This document shows positions 1 to 8,304 of a stretch of DNA of 64,000 nucleotides, one piece after another; positions within the stretch are counted from its first letter, which is position 1; each line of letters begins with the position of its first letter. The notes beneath the pieces are model-generated. The model saw only the letters and a program-made list of their open reading frames with translations. It made no database searches and was not told where the DNA came from. The translations under genes and the position numbers were made by a program. This DNA comes from Ralstonia wenshanensis (GTDB lineage Bacteria > Pseudomonadota > Gammaproteobacteria > Burkholderiales > Burkholderiaceae), in the NCBI RefSeq assembly GCF_021173085.1, contig NZ_CP076413.1, forward strand, positions 2,046,001-2,110,000, read 5' to 3'.

Positions 1-56
1 ACAGGGCCGGCAGTGGCGCGTCATTGGTTCGCACACGGCCCGGACACCACAACAAC

Positions 57-629
57 ATGGAAGCCTTTCTCGTCTCCACCGGCATCGTCGCCCTCGCAGA
101 AATCGGCGACAAGACGCAACTGCTGTCGATCTTGCTGGCTGCGCGTTTTCGCAAGCCGGTGCCGATCATCCTCGGCATCTTCATCTCCACCCTTGTCAAC
201 CACGCACTGGCCGGCGCTGTCGGTGGCTGGATCACACATGTACTTGGCGAGAACGTCCTGCGGTGGATCCTGGGGGTGGGCTTTATCGCCATGGCCGGGT
301 GGATGCTGATTCCGGACAAGCTCGACGACGAAGAGGCGCCCAGCGGCACGCAGCGCGGCCTGGGCATCCTGGGCACGACGATCGTGGCGTTCTTCTTTGC
401 CGAGATGGGCGACAAGACGCAGATCGCGACCGTGGCCCTGGCAGCGCGCTTTAACGACGTGTTCTCGGTCGTGGCTGGCACCACCGTCGGCATGCTGCTG
501 GCGAACGTGCCGGCCGTGCTGATGGGCAACAAGTTCGCTGCGCGCATGCCGATCACGCTGGTGCATCGGATTGCGGCGTTGATCTTTCTGGTGCTGGGAG
601 TGCTTGCGCTGTTGGGCGTTGGGAAGTAA
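57..629 (+). CDS. TMEM165/GDT1 (UPF0016) family cation exporter, probably Mn2+
   Basis: Inner-membrane protein of 190 aa made of two homologous halves. Each half carries the family hallmark E-x-G-D-K-T (AEIGDKTQ near residue 12, AEMGDKTQ near residue 118) in a hydrophobic helix, and about six membrane helices are visible. Bacterial members such as Vibrio MneA export manganese, and eukaryotic GDT1 moves Ca2+/Mn2+; the metal here is inferred. The ATG at 57 puts the start directly before the first helix. An in-frame TTG at 24 would add 11 hydrophilic residues and is less likely. The promoter region lies outside the window, so a Mn riboswitch cannot be checked. Confidence 0.9.
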   Translation: MEAFLVSTGIVALAEIGDKTQLLSILLAARFRKPVPIILGIFISTLVNHALAGAVGGWITHVLGENVLRWILGVGFIAMAGWMLIPDKLDDEEAPSGTQRGLGILGTTIVAFFFAEMGDKTQIATVALAARFNDVFSVVAGTTVGMLLANVPAVLMGNKFAARMPITLVHRIAALIFLVLGVLALLGVGK

Positions 630-775
630 GCCACAGATCTCAGGCTTCAACGCACGCTCGGAGCATGCTTAGGCTGCGTGGCGCGGCTTGGAAACCGCCA
701 GCGCAGTGCCCTAAGGCTTGTATGGCCGAACCGAAATCGAGCGACGCGGAGCACCTCGTCGCTGATGCTTAGCGC

Positions 776-801
776 AAAAAAAACGGGGCCGTAGCCCCGT
801 T
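776..801 (-). terminator. Rho-independent terminator of uraH-puuD
   Basis: An 8-bp perfect stem AACGGGGC/GCCCCGTT with a 4-nt loop is flanked at 776-783 by a run of eight A on the plus strand, which is a U tract for minus-strand transcripts. It lies about 80 nt past the puuD stop codon. Confidence 0.85.
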
Positions 802-882
802 CAACCCTCACCGGTCATGCCACCCGCTAGGGAACGAATGGCATGCTCCGATAAACCTTTCTGTTGTTGCTCAGCGTGCGCC

Positions 883-2130
883 TCAGTTCGTCTTGGCGCC
901 GTCCTCAAACCACTTGGCGATGATCGCGCGCTCGTCATCGGTGATCTGCGTCACGTTGCCCAGCGGCATCAGCTTCTGCTGCACGACTTGCTGGTAGACG
1001 AGCTGCGCATGCTTGCCCAGCTCTTCCGGCGTATCGAGCAACACGCCCTTGGCCGGTGAAGGCATCAGGGTAGGATGAGCCGAGTGACATTGGTAGCACC
1101 GTGCGGTAACGACTGCCTGTACTTTGGCGAAGTCCGAGCCGCCAGCGGCTGTCGGGGTGGCCGCTGCGGCCGTACCCGTCGCTGCCGCAGCAGGCGTGCT
1201 TTCGGCGCTAGGCGCCGCCGGACGCGACACCGGAGCGAGCCACACCGCCACCCCCAACAGCACGGCCACGCCTGCTGCCGGATAACCCCAGTTCACCACG
1301 CCCTTGTGCTTGAGGATGAAGAACTGACGGATCAGCACGCCAGCCAGCATGATCAGCACCAGCACAGCCCAGTTGTACTTGGCGGCGTACGTCATGCTGT
1401 AGTGGTTCGACAGCATCGCAAACAGCACCGGCAGCGTGAAGTACGTGTTGTGCACGCTGCGCTGCTTGCCGCGCTTGCCGTGAATCGGGTCCGGCTTCTC
1501 GCCTGCCTTGAGCGAGGCCACCACCTTGCGTTGCCCCGGAATGATCCAGAAGAACACGTTGGCACTCATGATGGTCGCGATCATCGCGCCGATCAGCAGG
1601 AATGCCGCCCGGCCCGAGAACAGGTGCGTCGCTGCAAAGGCCGCGATCACCACGTAGATCGCCACCAGAATGCCGACCACGCGATCGTTCTTGCCAAACA
1701 CGCGGCAGATCGTGTCGTACACGAGCCAGCCGACCACCAGGAAGCCCAGCGCCAGCAACACCGCCGTCGTCGCCGTCATGTCGAACACGCTGCGATCGAT
1801 CATGTAGACGTTGGCGTTGAACAGGTACACCACCGTCAGCAGGGCGAAGCCCGACATCCAGGTGGAGTACGACTCCCAGTAGAACCAGTGCAGATGATCG
1901 GGCAGCTGCTTCGGCGCCAGCAGGTACTTCTGCGGGTTGTAGAACCCGCCGCCGTGCACGGCCCACAGCTCGCCGTCGACGCCCTTGTCCTTCAGATCCG
2001 GCGCGGTCGGCTTGGTGAGGCTGTTATCGAGCCAGACGAAGTAGAACGACGACCCGATCCACGCGATCGCAACGATCACGTGCAGCCAACGCAAGAGCAA
2101 GTTGGCCCAGTCGAGGATATAGCCTTCCAT
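883..2130 (-). CDS. puuD: PuuD-type membrane urate hydroxylase with C-terminal cytochrome c domain
   Basis: Membrane enzyme of 415 aa oxidising urate to 5-hydroxyisourate, the cytochrome-linked alternative to soluble uricase. The N-terminal ~290 residues hold the PuuD helices (IAWIGSSFYF at the start, then about seven more). A low-complexity Ala/Pro/Thr linker follows, then a class I cytochrome c domain with CYQCH near residue 345 and a likely Met ligand in KLMPLGN near 386. Electrons probably pass to the respiratory chain rather than yielding H2O2; this is known for the family and not visible here. It lies 14 nt downstream of uraH, which encodes the next step, so the two form an operon. Confidence 0.93.
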   Translation of the reverse strand: MEGYILDWANLLLRWLHVIVAIAWIGSSFYFVWLDNSLTKPTAPDLKDKGVDGELWAVHGGGFYNPQKYLLAPKQLPDHLHWFYWESYSTWMSGFALLTVVYLFNANVYMIDRSVFDMTATTAVLLALGFLVVGWLVYDTICRVFGKNDRVVGILVAIYVVIAAFAATHLFSGRAAFLLIGAMIATIMSANVFFWIIPGQRKVVASLKAGEKPDPIHGKRGKQRSVHNTYFTLPVLFAMLSNHYSMTYAAKYNWAVLVLIMLAGVLIRQFFILKHKGVVNWGYPAAGVAVLLGVAVWLAPVSRPAAPSAESTPAAAATGTAAAATPTAAGGSDFAKVQAVVTARCYQCHSAHPTLMPSPAKGVLLDTPEELGKHAQLVYQQVVQQKLMPLGNVTQITDDERAIIAKWFEDGAKTN

Positions 2131-2144
2131 GATTGCCCCGCTCC

Positions 2145-2498
2145 TTAGCTACCGCGATAGGTCGAATACGACCACGGCGACACCAGCAGCGGCACGTGGT
2201 AGTGCGCGCTCGTATCGGCCACGCCAAAGCGCAGCGTCACCACGTCCAGGAACGCGGGCTCGGGGAGTCTGACGCCGGCGGCGCGGTAGTACTCGCCCAC
2301 GCCGAAGTCCAGCTCGTACACGCCGGTTTGCAGCGCGTCGCCTTCAAGCAGCGGCGCATCGCAACGGCCATCGTGATTGGTGCGAACCGATTTGATCGGT
2401 TGCCGCTGATTGTCGACAATTTTGAACAGTGCAATCGCCAGGTTTTGACCCGGCGTGCCTGCAGCGGTGTCGAGCACATGGGTGGTCAAGCGTCCCAT
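2145..2498 (-). CDS. uraH: 5-hydroxyisourate hydrolase (transthyretin-like)
   Basis: Protein of 117 aa hydrolysing 5-hydroxyisourate to OHCU. Family marks are the N-terminal [11 protein letters not shown] segment, the internal HYHVPLL stretch and the C-terminal tetrapeptide YRGS. The start at 2498 follows a good Shine-Dalgarno (GAGGAAG, 5 nt away); an upstream in-frame start would add 40 residues foreign to the family. It is the first gene of the leftward pair and is followed closely by puuD, which makes its substrate. Confidence 0.95.
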   Translation of the reverse strand: MGRLTTHVLDTAAGTPGQNLAIALFKIVDNQRQPIKSVRTNHDGRCDAPLLEGDALQTGVYELDFGVGEYYRAAGVRLPEPAFLDVVTLRFGVADTSAHYHVPLLVSPWSYSTYRGS

Positions 2499-2562
2499 TT
2501 GTCTTCCTCTGTAGTTCGAATTTTCAGAAGCGCCGCTGCCTCCACTTGCACCTCGCGCCAAA

Positions 2563-2579
2563 CCCTTGTGGGACAAGGG
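2563..2579. promoter_or_regulatory. Putative GntR/FCD operator 1 (uraH side)
   Basis: Perfect palindrome CCCTTGTGGGACAAGGG (7-bp arms, 3-bp centre) about 65 bp upstream of the uraH start. The core TTGT-N3-ACAA matches the TNGT-N3-ACNA pattern of FadR/FCD-type GntR regulators, one of which is encoded next door. Confidence 0.6.
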
Positions 2580-2782
2580 CTGGCGTCGGGGCCCGCTCGG
2601 TACGTGCTGTGCACGCATCCCGGCGCGCGTCCAGCCGGTTTACGCCTGCCGTCCATCGGGGGAAGACATGCCAAACCGGCAAAGCCGTCGCTCGTTCTGG
2701 GCCCGACTCCTTGTCTTCGCCGTGTCTCTAGACCAGGCTCCAAACAGGGATTTCCCTAGTTTGTCGGATTCCCGAACGCATT

Positions 2783-2792
2783 TTGTTGACAA
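2783..2792. promoter_or_regulatory. Putative GntR/FCD operator 2
   Basis: TTGTTGACAA, a TTGT-N2-ACAA palindrome about 85 bp upstream of the regulator gene. With the site at 2815 it forms a larger inverted repeat (TGTTGACAAT / ATTGTCAACA, 10 bp perfect, 20-bp spacer). The centres are 32 bp apart, about three helical turns. The region 2499-2874 contains no gene and is the divergent promoter of the urate cluster. Confidence 0.6.
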
Positions 2793-2814
2793 TATTGAAG
2801 GCGGCCACGAATAA

Positions 2815-2824
2815 TTGTCAACAG
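2815..2824. promoter_or_regulatory. Putative GntR/FCD operator 3
   Basis: TTGTCAACAG is the partner of the site at 2783 in a perfect 10-bp inverted repeat. It sits about 50 bp upstream of the regulator's start codon, where binding would autoregulate it. Confidence 0.58.
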
Positions 2825-2874
2825 ATTTTCGCAGTGGCTGATGCCGCGGCGCACTAATGAAAGGCAGGTCTGCC

Positions 2875-3633
2875 ATGTCCAAGAATCTCAAGCTGGTCTC
2901 CACGGAAGCGGTGTCAAAGTCGGGCGCCAAAGCATCGGGGGCAACACGCATGTCGGTCGAAGAACGGATGTATCACGAGATCTACGACGCGATCATGGAA
3001 CACCGTCTGCCACCGCGCACGAAGCTGACGGAGCATGCGCTTTGCGAAATCTATGCCACCGCCCGTCATACGGTGCGCAAGGTTTTCTCCCAACTGGCCG
3101 CTGATGGCCTGGTTGACCTGGAGCCGAACCGCGGTGCGTTCATCGCCGCACCCTCCATCGACGAGGCCCACGCCATGTTCGAGCTGCGCCAGATCCTGGA
3201 GCGCGCGGTGCTCGACAAGGTGGGCCACAGCAGCAACCCCAAGGCGGCCATCGCGCCGCTGATGGAACTCGTCAAGCAGGAGCGCCAGGCGTTTGTCACG
3301 CACGATCGTCCGCGCTGGATTCGCCTGTCTGCGGAATTTCACGTGGCGCTGGCCGAGCAATCCGGCAACCCACTGGTGGTCGAGATGATGCGCCGGCTGG
3401 TGTCGCGCACCACGCTGATGATCGCCAGCGTCGAGGCCCCGGGCAACAACGCCTGCTCGTTCGACGAACACCTCGACATCCTCAATGCCCTTGAGCGCGG
3501 CGACGCCAGCGCTGCCCAGGCCCACATGGCCCAGCACTTGCAATGTTGCGCCGATCGCGTGCGCCCCGAAGCGCCCGCTGATTTCGATCTGCGTTCGGTA
3601 TTGGGCCCGCGCGGCGGGAAGGACAAAGTCTAG
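2875..3633 (+). CDS. GntR family (FCD subfamily) regulator of the purine cluster
   Basis: Transcription factor of 252 aa. A winged-helix GntR domain covers residues ~27-90 (EERMYHEIYDAIMEHRLPPRTKLTE, then RHTVRKVFSQLAADGLV). An all-helical FCD ligand domain follows, with metal/ligand-type residues in FHVALAEQSGNP and FDEHLDILNALERGD. The start at 2875 has AGGCAGG upstream; an in-frame ATG at 2857 lacks a ribosome site. Its position between uraH-puuD and the permease, plus three FCD-like palindromes in the shared promoter, suggest it represses the urate genes and responds to a pathway intermediate. The ligand is unknown. Confidence 0.9.
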   Translation: MSKNLKLVSTEAVSKSGAKASGATRMSVEERMYHEIYDAIMEHRLPPRTKLTEHALCEIYATARHTVRKVFSQLAADGLVDLEPNRGAFIAAPSIDEAHAMFELRQILERAVLDKVGHSSNPKAAIAPLMELVKQERQAFVTHDRPRWIRLSAEFHVALAEQSGNPLVVEMMRRLVSRTTLMIASVEAPGNNACSFDEHLDILNALERGDASAAQAHMAQHLQCCADRVRPEAPADFDLRSVLGPRGGKDKV

Positions 3634-3684
3634 GACCGGTTTAGCTGTATCGGGCGAGCCGGCACGACAGAGGCCAGCCGCCAC

Positions 3685-3705
3685 AAGCCGGACGCCGTCC
3701 GGCTT
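3685..3705 (+). repeat. Hairpin in the leader of the permease gene
   Basis: AAGCCGGACG-C-CGTCCGGCTT is a near-perfect 10-bp inverted repeat ending 20 bp before the permease start codon and just upstream of its AAAGGAGA ribosome site. There is no U tract. It could be a transcript-processing or stabilising hairpin between the regulator and permease genes. Confidence 0.5.
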
Positions 3706-3725
3706 ACCACCCAAAGGAGACCTTT

Positions 3726-5135
3726 ATGGCAAGCAGCACCATCGCCGCCCCCACGGCGGATCTGACCAATGAGCGCGTGGCGTACGGACGCCTGCTCGCA
3801 TTGGGCCTGCAACATGTATTGGTGATGTATGCAGGCACCGTGGCAGTGCCTCTGATTGTGGGCGGTGCACTGCATCTGCCCAAGGAACAGCTTGCGTTCC
3901 TGATCAACGCAGATCTCTTTGCCGCCGGCCTAGCCACACTCATCCAGGCCTTCGGTGTGTGGAAGTTCGGCATCCGCATGCCGGTCATGATGGGCGTGAC
4001 CTTCGCGTCGGTGGGCCCGATGATCGCCATTGGCACCGACCCGAGCATCGGCCTGCTGGGCATCTACGGCGCTGTGATTGCGGCGGGGTTGTTCGGCATC
4101 ATCGTCGCGCCGCTCATGGGGCGCGTGCTTGGGCTCTTCCCGCCGGTCGTAACCGGCACCGTCATCACGCTGATCGGCATGTCACTGATGGGCGTGGGGA
4201 TCAACTGGGCTGCGGGTGGCCAGCCGACCATGAAGACGATGGTGGACGGCGTGCTCAAGACCGTGCCCAATCCGGCCTACGGCGACCTGAGCGGCTTGGG
4301 CATCGCGCTGGCCGTGCTCGTCATCATCCTGTTGCTGACAAAGTACGGTCGCGGCCTGATCGGCAATATCGCCGTGCTGCTGGGCATCGTGATCGGCACG
4401 TTCATCGCCATGGCGTTCGGCAAGGTCAGCTTTGCCGGCATCACCGAGGCCGATTGGGTGGCCGTGATCACGCCGCTGCATTTCGGCATGCCGACCTTCC
4501 ACTTCGGCGCCATCGCTTCGATGTGCATCGTGATGTTGATCACGCTGGTGGAATCGACCGGCATGTTCCTGGCGCTGGCGGAAATCACCGGCAAGAAGCT
4601 TTCCACTGATGACCTGACCCGCGGCCTGCGGGCTGACGGTCTTGGCACGGTGATCGGCGGCTTGTTCAACACGTTCCCGTACACCTCGTTCTCGCAGAAC
4701 GTGGGGCTGGTGACGGTCACGGGTGTGCGCTCGCGCTTTGTGGCAGCCATGGGCGGCCTGATTCTGATTGCGCTGGGCCTGTTCCCGAAGATGGCCCACA
4801 TCGTGGCGTCCGTCCCGTCCTTCGTGCTGGGTGGCGCGGGCATCGTGATGTTCGGCATGGTGGCCGCCACGGGTGTGCGCATTCTCGGCTCGATCGATTT
4901 CAACAAGTACCGCCACAACCTGTTCATCGTGGCGATCTCGATCGGCTTCGGCATGATCCCGACGCTGGCACCGACCTTCTTCCAGTATCTGCCGCATTGG
5001 CTGGAGCCGGTCACGCACAGTGGCATCGTGCTGGGCACGCTGGTCGCCGTCATCCTGAACCTCTACTACAACGGCATGCAGTCGGCCGAGCACGCAATGC
5101 GCGACGCTGCCGCCAACACCCACGGCACGGAGTAA
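3726..5135 (+). CDS. NCS2 family urate/xanthine permease
   Basis: Inner-membrane symporter of 469 aa with about 14 membrane segments. NCS2 marks include GLQHVLVMYAGTVAVPLIVGG near residue 31 and NTFPYTSFSQNVG near residue 315, which carries the family substrate-binding motif region. The closest functional group is the urate/xanthine permeases (UacT/PucJ type). Context in a urate cluster favours urate, but xanthine or 8-oxoguanine cannot be excluded. A strong AAAGGAG site precedes the ATG. It is followed after 4 nt by the deaminase gene, so translation is probably coupled. Confidence 0.92.
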   Translation: MASSTIAAPTADLTNERVAYGRLLALGLQHVLVMYAGTVAVPLIVGGALHLPKEQLAFLINADLFAAGLATLIQAFGVWKFGIRMPVMMGVTFASVGPMIAIGTDPSIGLLGIYGAVIAAGLFGIIVAPLMGRVLGLFPPVVTGTVITLIGMSLMGVGINWAAGGQPTMKTMVDGVLKTVPNPAYGDLSGLGIALAVLVIILLLTKYGRGLIGNIAVLLGIVIGTFIAMAFGKVSFAGITEADWVAVITPLHFGMPTFHFGAIASMCIVMLITLVESTGMFLALAEITGKKLSTDDLTRGLRADGLGTVIGGLFNTFPYTSFSQNVGLVTVTGVRSRFVAAMGGLILIALGLFPKMAHIVASVPSFVLGGAGIVMFGMVAATGVRILGSIDFNKYRHNLFIVAISIGFGMIPTLAPTFFQYLPHWLEPVTHSGIVLGTLVAVILNLYYNGMQSAEHAMRDAAANTHGTE

Positions 5136-5139
5136 TTGC

Positions 5140-6558
5140 ATGACCGCCACTGTCGCGCACAACGACCCGCTTCTGATCGCCCGTCATGCCGACGTGCTGG
5201 TCACCATGGATGCGCAACGCCGCGAGATCCCCGACGGCGCACTGGTTGCGCGCGGTGGCGTGATCGAATGGATCGGCGCCACGGCGGATCTGCCCTCGCA
5301 GTATCGCGACGCCATCGGTCAGCCGAATGTGCGTGTGATGGAGCTGCGCGACCACGTGGTCACGCCGGGCTTCGTCAACACGCACCATCACATGTATCAG
5401 AGCCTGACGCGCGCCCTGCCGGCCGCCCAGGACGCCGAACTGTTCGGCTGGCTGACCAACCTGTATCCGGTGTGGGCAGGTCTCACGCCGGAAATGGTGC
5501 GCGTGTCGACGCTCACGGCGATGGCCGAACTGCTGCTGTCGGGTTGCACGACCTCCAGCGATCACCTGTATCTCTACCCGAACGGCAGCCGGCTCGATGA
5601 CTCGATCGAAGCCGCACAGCAGATCGGCATGCGTTTTCACGCGGCGCGCGGCAGCATGAGCGTCGGCCGCAGCCAGGGCGGTTTGCCGCCGGACCGCGTG
5701 GTCGAAGGCGAAGAGGCCATCCTGAAGGAAACGCAGCGCCTGATTGAAACCTGGCACAACGCCGATCGCCATTCGATGCTGCGTATTGTGGTGGCACCGT
5801 GCTCGCCCTTCTCTGTCTCGCGCGACCTGATGCGCGAATCGGCCAAGCTCGCGCGCAGCTACGGCGTGTCGATGCACACACACCTGGCCGAGAACGATAA
5901 CGACATCGCTTACTCGCGCGAGAAGTTCGGCCTGACGCCCGCCGAATACGCAGAAGACCTCGGCTGGGTCGGCCGCGACGTCTGGCATGCGCACTGCGTC
6001 AAGCTCGACGCCCACGGCATCGATGTGTTCGCACGCACCGGCACCGGCGTTGCGCATTGCCCGTGCTCGAACATGCGACTGGCTTCCGGCATCGCCCCGA
6101 TCCGCACCATGCGCGACGCCGGCGTGCCGGTTGGCCTGGGCGTGGACGGCAGCGCGTCGAACGATGGCGCGCACATGCTGGGCGAGACGCGCCAGGCCAT
6201 GCTGCTCGCGCGTGTCGGCTTCGGCCCCGCGGCGATGAGCGCGCGCGAGGCGCTGGAGATCGCCACGCTCGGCGGCGCGCGCGTGCTCAACCGCGACGAC
6301 ATTGGTGCGCTCGCACCCGGCATGTCGGCCGACTTTGTCAGCTTCGATCGTCACCAGGTCGGTTTTGCCGGCGCCGACCACGACCCGGTTGCGGCGCTGG
6401 TGTTCTGCGCCCCGTCCAACGTGGCGCACAGCGTGATCAACGGGCGCGTGGTCGTCGAAGACGGCCGCCTGACCACGCTTGAACTCGACGCCCATCTAAC
6501 GGTTCACCGGAGGCTCGCGCTGGAACTGGCGCAGGCTGCCCGGGCAGTCCCGGCCTGA
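5140..6558 (+). CDS. 8-oxoguanine deaminase (amidohydrolase family)
   Basis: Enzyme of 472 aa of the TrzN/AtzA amidohydrolase branch, predicted to deaminate 8-oxoguanine to urate. Metal ligands are visible in order: NTHHHMYQS (H-x-H near residue 83), HTHLAEN near 247, WHAHCVKLDAHG near 285 and GVDGSASND near 335. The long CSDHLYLYPNG-type and SMSVGRSQGGLPPD segments match characterised 8-oxoguanine deaminases (Pseudomonas Pa0142 type). Feeding urate into the adjacent PuuD/UraH/UraD pathway supports the call. Guanine or another triazine-like substrate is the main alternative. Confidence 0.88.
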   Translation: MTATVAHNDPLLIARHADVLVTMDAQRREIPDGALVARGGVIEWIGATADLPSQYRDAIGQPNVRVMELRDHVVTPGFVNTHHHMYQSLTRALPAAQDAELFGWLTNLYPVWAGLTPEMVRVSTLTAMAELLLSGCTTSSDHLYLYPNGSRLDDSIEAAQQIGMRFHAARGSMSVGRSQGGLPPDRVVEGEEAILKETQRLIETWHNADRHSMLRIVVAPCSPFSVSRDLMRESAKLARSYGVSMHTHLAENDNDIAYSREKFGLTPAEYAEDLGWVGRDVWHAHCVKLDAHGIDVFARTGTGVAHCPCSNMRLASGIAPIRTMRDAGVPVGLGVDGSASNDGAHMLGETRQAMLLARVGFGPAAMSAREALEIATLGGARVLNRDDIGALAPGMSADFVSFDRHQVGFAGADHDPVAALVFCAPSNVAHSVINGRVVVEDGRLTTLELDAHLTVHRRLALELAQAARAVPA

Positions 6559-6669
6559 CGCGATGGCGCCTTGCCTGGTTCATGACGCCGCTGTGATGTC
6601 GTGAATTTGGAAAGCCGCATTCCACTGTCTGACCGGTGTTGTATGAAGTCTCCTCGACATGAAAAAACC

Positions 6670-7632
6670 ATGACAAACAATAACTATCCGCGCGATCTCA
6701 TCGGTTACGGCAAGAACCCGCCGAATGCCAATTGGCCGGGCGGTGCGCGCGTAGCCCTGCAGTTCGTCCTCAACTACGAGGAAGGCGGTGAAAACTGCGT
6801 CTTGCACGGCGACGCCGGCTCCGAGCAGTTCCTCTCCGAAATCATTGGCGCCGCGGCCTACCCCGACCGCCACATGAGCATGGAGGGCATCTACGAATAC
6901 GGCTCGCGGGCGGGCGTGTGGCGCATCCTGCGCGAGTTTGAAAAGCGCGGCCTGCCGCTGACGATCTTCGGTGTGTCGATGGCCCTGCAACGGCATCCGG
7001 ACGTGACGCAAGCCTTTGTTGATCTGGGCCACGAAATCGCCTGTCACGGCTGGCGCTGGATCCACTACCAGAACATCGACGAAGCCACCGAGCGCGAGCA
7101 CATGCGCATCGGCGTCGAGATCATTCGCGAGCTGACCGGCAATGCGCCGCTTGGCTGGTACACCGGCCGCGACAGCCCCAATACGCGCCGCCTGGTGGTC
7201 GAGCACGGCGGCTTTGCCTACGACGCCGACTACTACGGCGACGACCTGCCGTTCTGGACCGAAGTCCAAACCTCGTCGGGCGAGAGCAAGCCGCACCTGG
7301 TGGTGCCGTACACGCTCGACACAAACGACATGCGTTTTGCCAGCCCGCAAGGCTTCAACACAGCCGACCACTTCTACCAGTATCTGAAGGACGCCTTCGA
7401 CGTACTGTACGAAGAAGGCGATCCCAATGGCCTGGCGCAGCCGAAGATGCTGTCGATCGGCATGCACTGCCGGCTGCTGGGCCGCCCCGCGCGCTTCCGT
7501 GCGCTGCAGCGCTTCCTTGACTACGTGCAATCGCACGACAAGGTCTGGATCTGCCGCCGTATCGACATCGCCCAGCACTGGATCCAGAACCATCCGTATG
7601 CCAAGCAACCCGTTTTGAGCACCGCAGCATGA
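6670..7632 (+). CDS. puuE: Allantoinase PuuE (polysaccharide-deacetylase fold)
   Basis: Metal-independent allantoinase of the NodB/polysaccharide-deacetylase fold, about 320 aa, hydrolysing allantoin to allantoate. Family features are NYPRDLIGYG at the start, LNYEEGGENCVLHGD, GHEIACHGWRWIHYQ and YTGRDSPNTRRLVVEHGGF. The start at 6670 (MTNNNYPRD) matches the usual N-terminus. In-frame alternatives lie at 6643 (ATG) and 6601 (GTG), and none has a strong ribosome site. The stop overlaps the uraD start by 4 nt (ATGA). Confidence 0.93.
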   Translation: MTNNNYPRDLIGYGKNPPNANWPGGARVALQFVLNYEEGGENCVLHGDAGSEQFLSEIIGAAAYPDRHMSMEGIYEYGSRAGVWRILREFEKRGLPLTIFGVSMALQRHPDVTQAFVDLGHEIACHGWRWIHYQNIDEATEREHMRIGVEIIRELTGNAPLGWYTGRDSPNTRRLVVEHGGFAYDADYYGDDLPFWTEVQTSSGESKPHLVVPYTLDTNDMRFASPQGFNTADHFYQYLKDAFDVLYEEGDPNGLAQPKMLSIGMHCRLLGRPARFRALQRFLDYVQSHDKVWICRRIDIAQHWIQNHPYAKQPVLSTAA

Positions 7633-8153
7633 GCCAGACCACCTATACCCTCTCGCAACTCAACGGCATGGACGCATCGCAGTTCGTGCAAGTCCTGGGT
7701 GGCATCTACGAGCACTCGCCCTGGGTTGCTGAACAGGCCGCCACGCAACGACCGTTTGCTTCGGCGGAGGCGCTCGCGGCTGCCATGCGCAATGTCGTCG
7801 ACACCGCGGGCATCGAGCCGCAGCTCAAACTCGTGCGCGCCCACCCGGAGTTGGCGGGCAAGGCCGCCGTGCGTGGTGAGCTGACCGCCGAGTCGACGCG
7901 CGAACAAAGCGGCGCGGGCCTGAACCTGTGCACGCCGGAAGAATTTGCACGCCTGCAGGCACTCAACGCCCAGTACAACGAGAAGTTCGGCTTCCCGTTC
8001 ATCCTGGCGGTGCGCGGCTATGACCGCCACGGAATCATCGAGAACTTCAGCCAGCGCGTTGAGAACGACCGCGATACCGAGCTGCGTGCGTCGCTCGAAC
8101 AGATTCATCGCATCGCGGGTTTCCGCTTGGCCGATTTGATTGCAGCACACTGA
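7629..8153 (+). CDS. uraD: OHCU decarboxylase
   Basis: Protein of 174 aa decarboxylating 2-oxo-4-hydroxy-4-carboxy-5-ureidoimidazoline to S-allantoin. Family marks are the early GIYEHSPWVAEQA segment, the AHPELAGKAAVRGELTAESTREQSGAGL block and the KFGFPFILAVRGY strand. Length is normal for the family. Its ATG overlaps the puuE stop, so the last two steps are translationally coupled. Confidence 0.95.
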   Translation: MSQTTYTLSQLNGMDASQFVQVLGGIYEHSPWVAEQAATQRPFASAEALAAAMRNVVDTAGIEPQLKLVRAHPELAGKAAVRGELTAESTREQSGAGLNLCTPEEFARLQALNAQYNEKFGFPFILAVRGYDRHGIIENFSQRVENDRDTELRASLEQIHRIAGFRLADLIAAH

Positions 8154-8190
8154 TTTTTCAGGTTCATCAGCAAAAACAACGCTGTGGGCA

Positions 8191-8215
8191 CGGTGTCATG
8201 GGGCATGGGACACCG
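8191..8215. repeat. Inverted repeat upstream of the porin
   Basis: CGGTGTC/GACACCG, a 7-bp perfect inverted repeat with an 11-nt spacer, about 90 bp before the porin start. It could be an operator or a leader hairpin. It does not match the TTGT/ACAA sites of the urate promoter. Confidence 0.35.
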
Positions 8216-8304
8216 ATCGGCATGGAGCCTGACCAGCCGGCCTGTGACCGCATCAAAGAATGCGGCGCAACCCGCAGTGATCTTCAACAACAAAGGAGGT
8301 AGCA

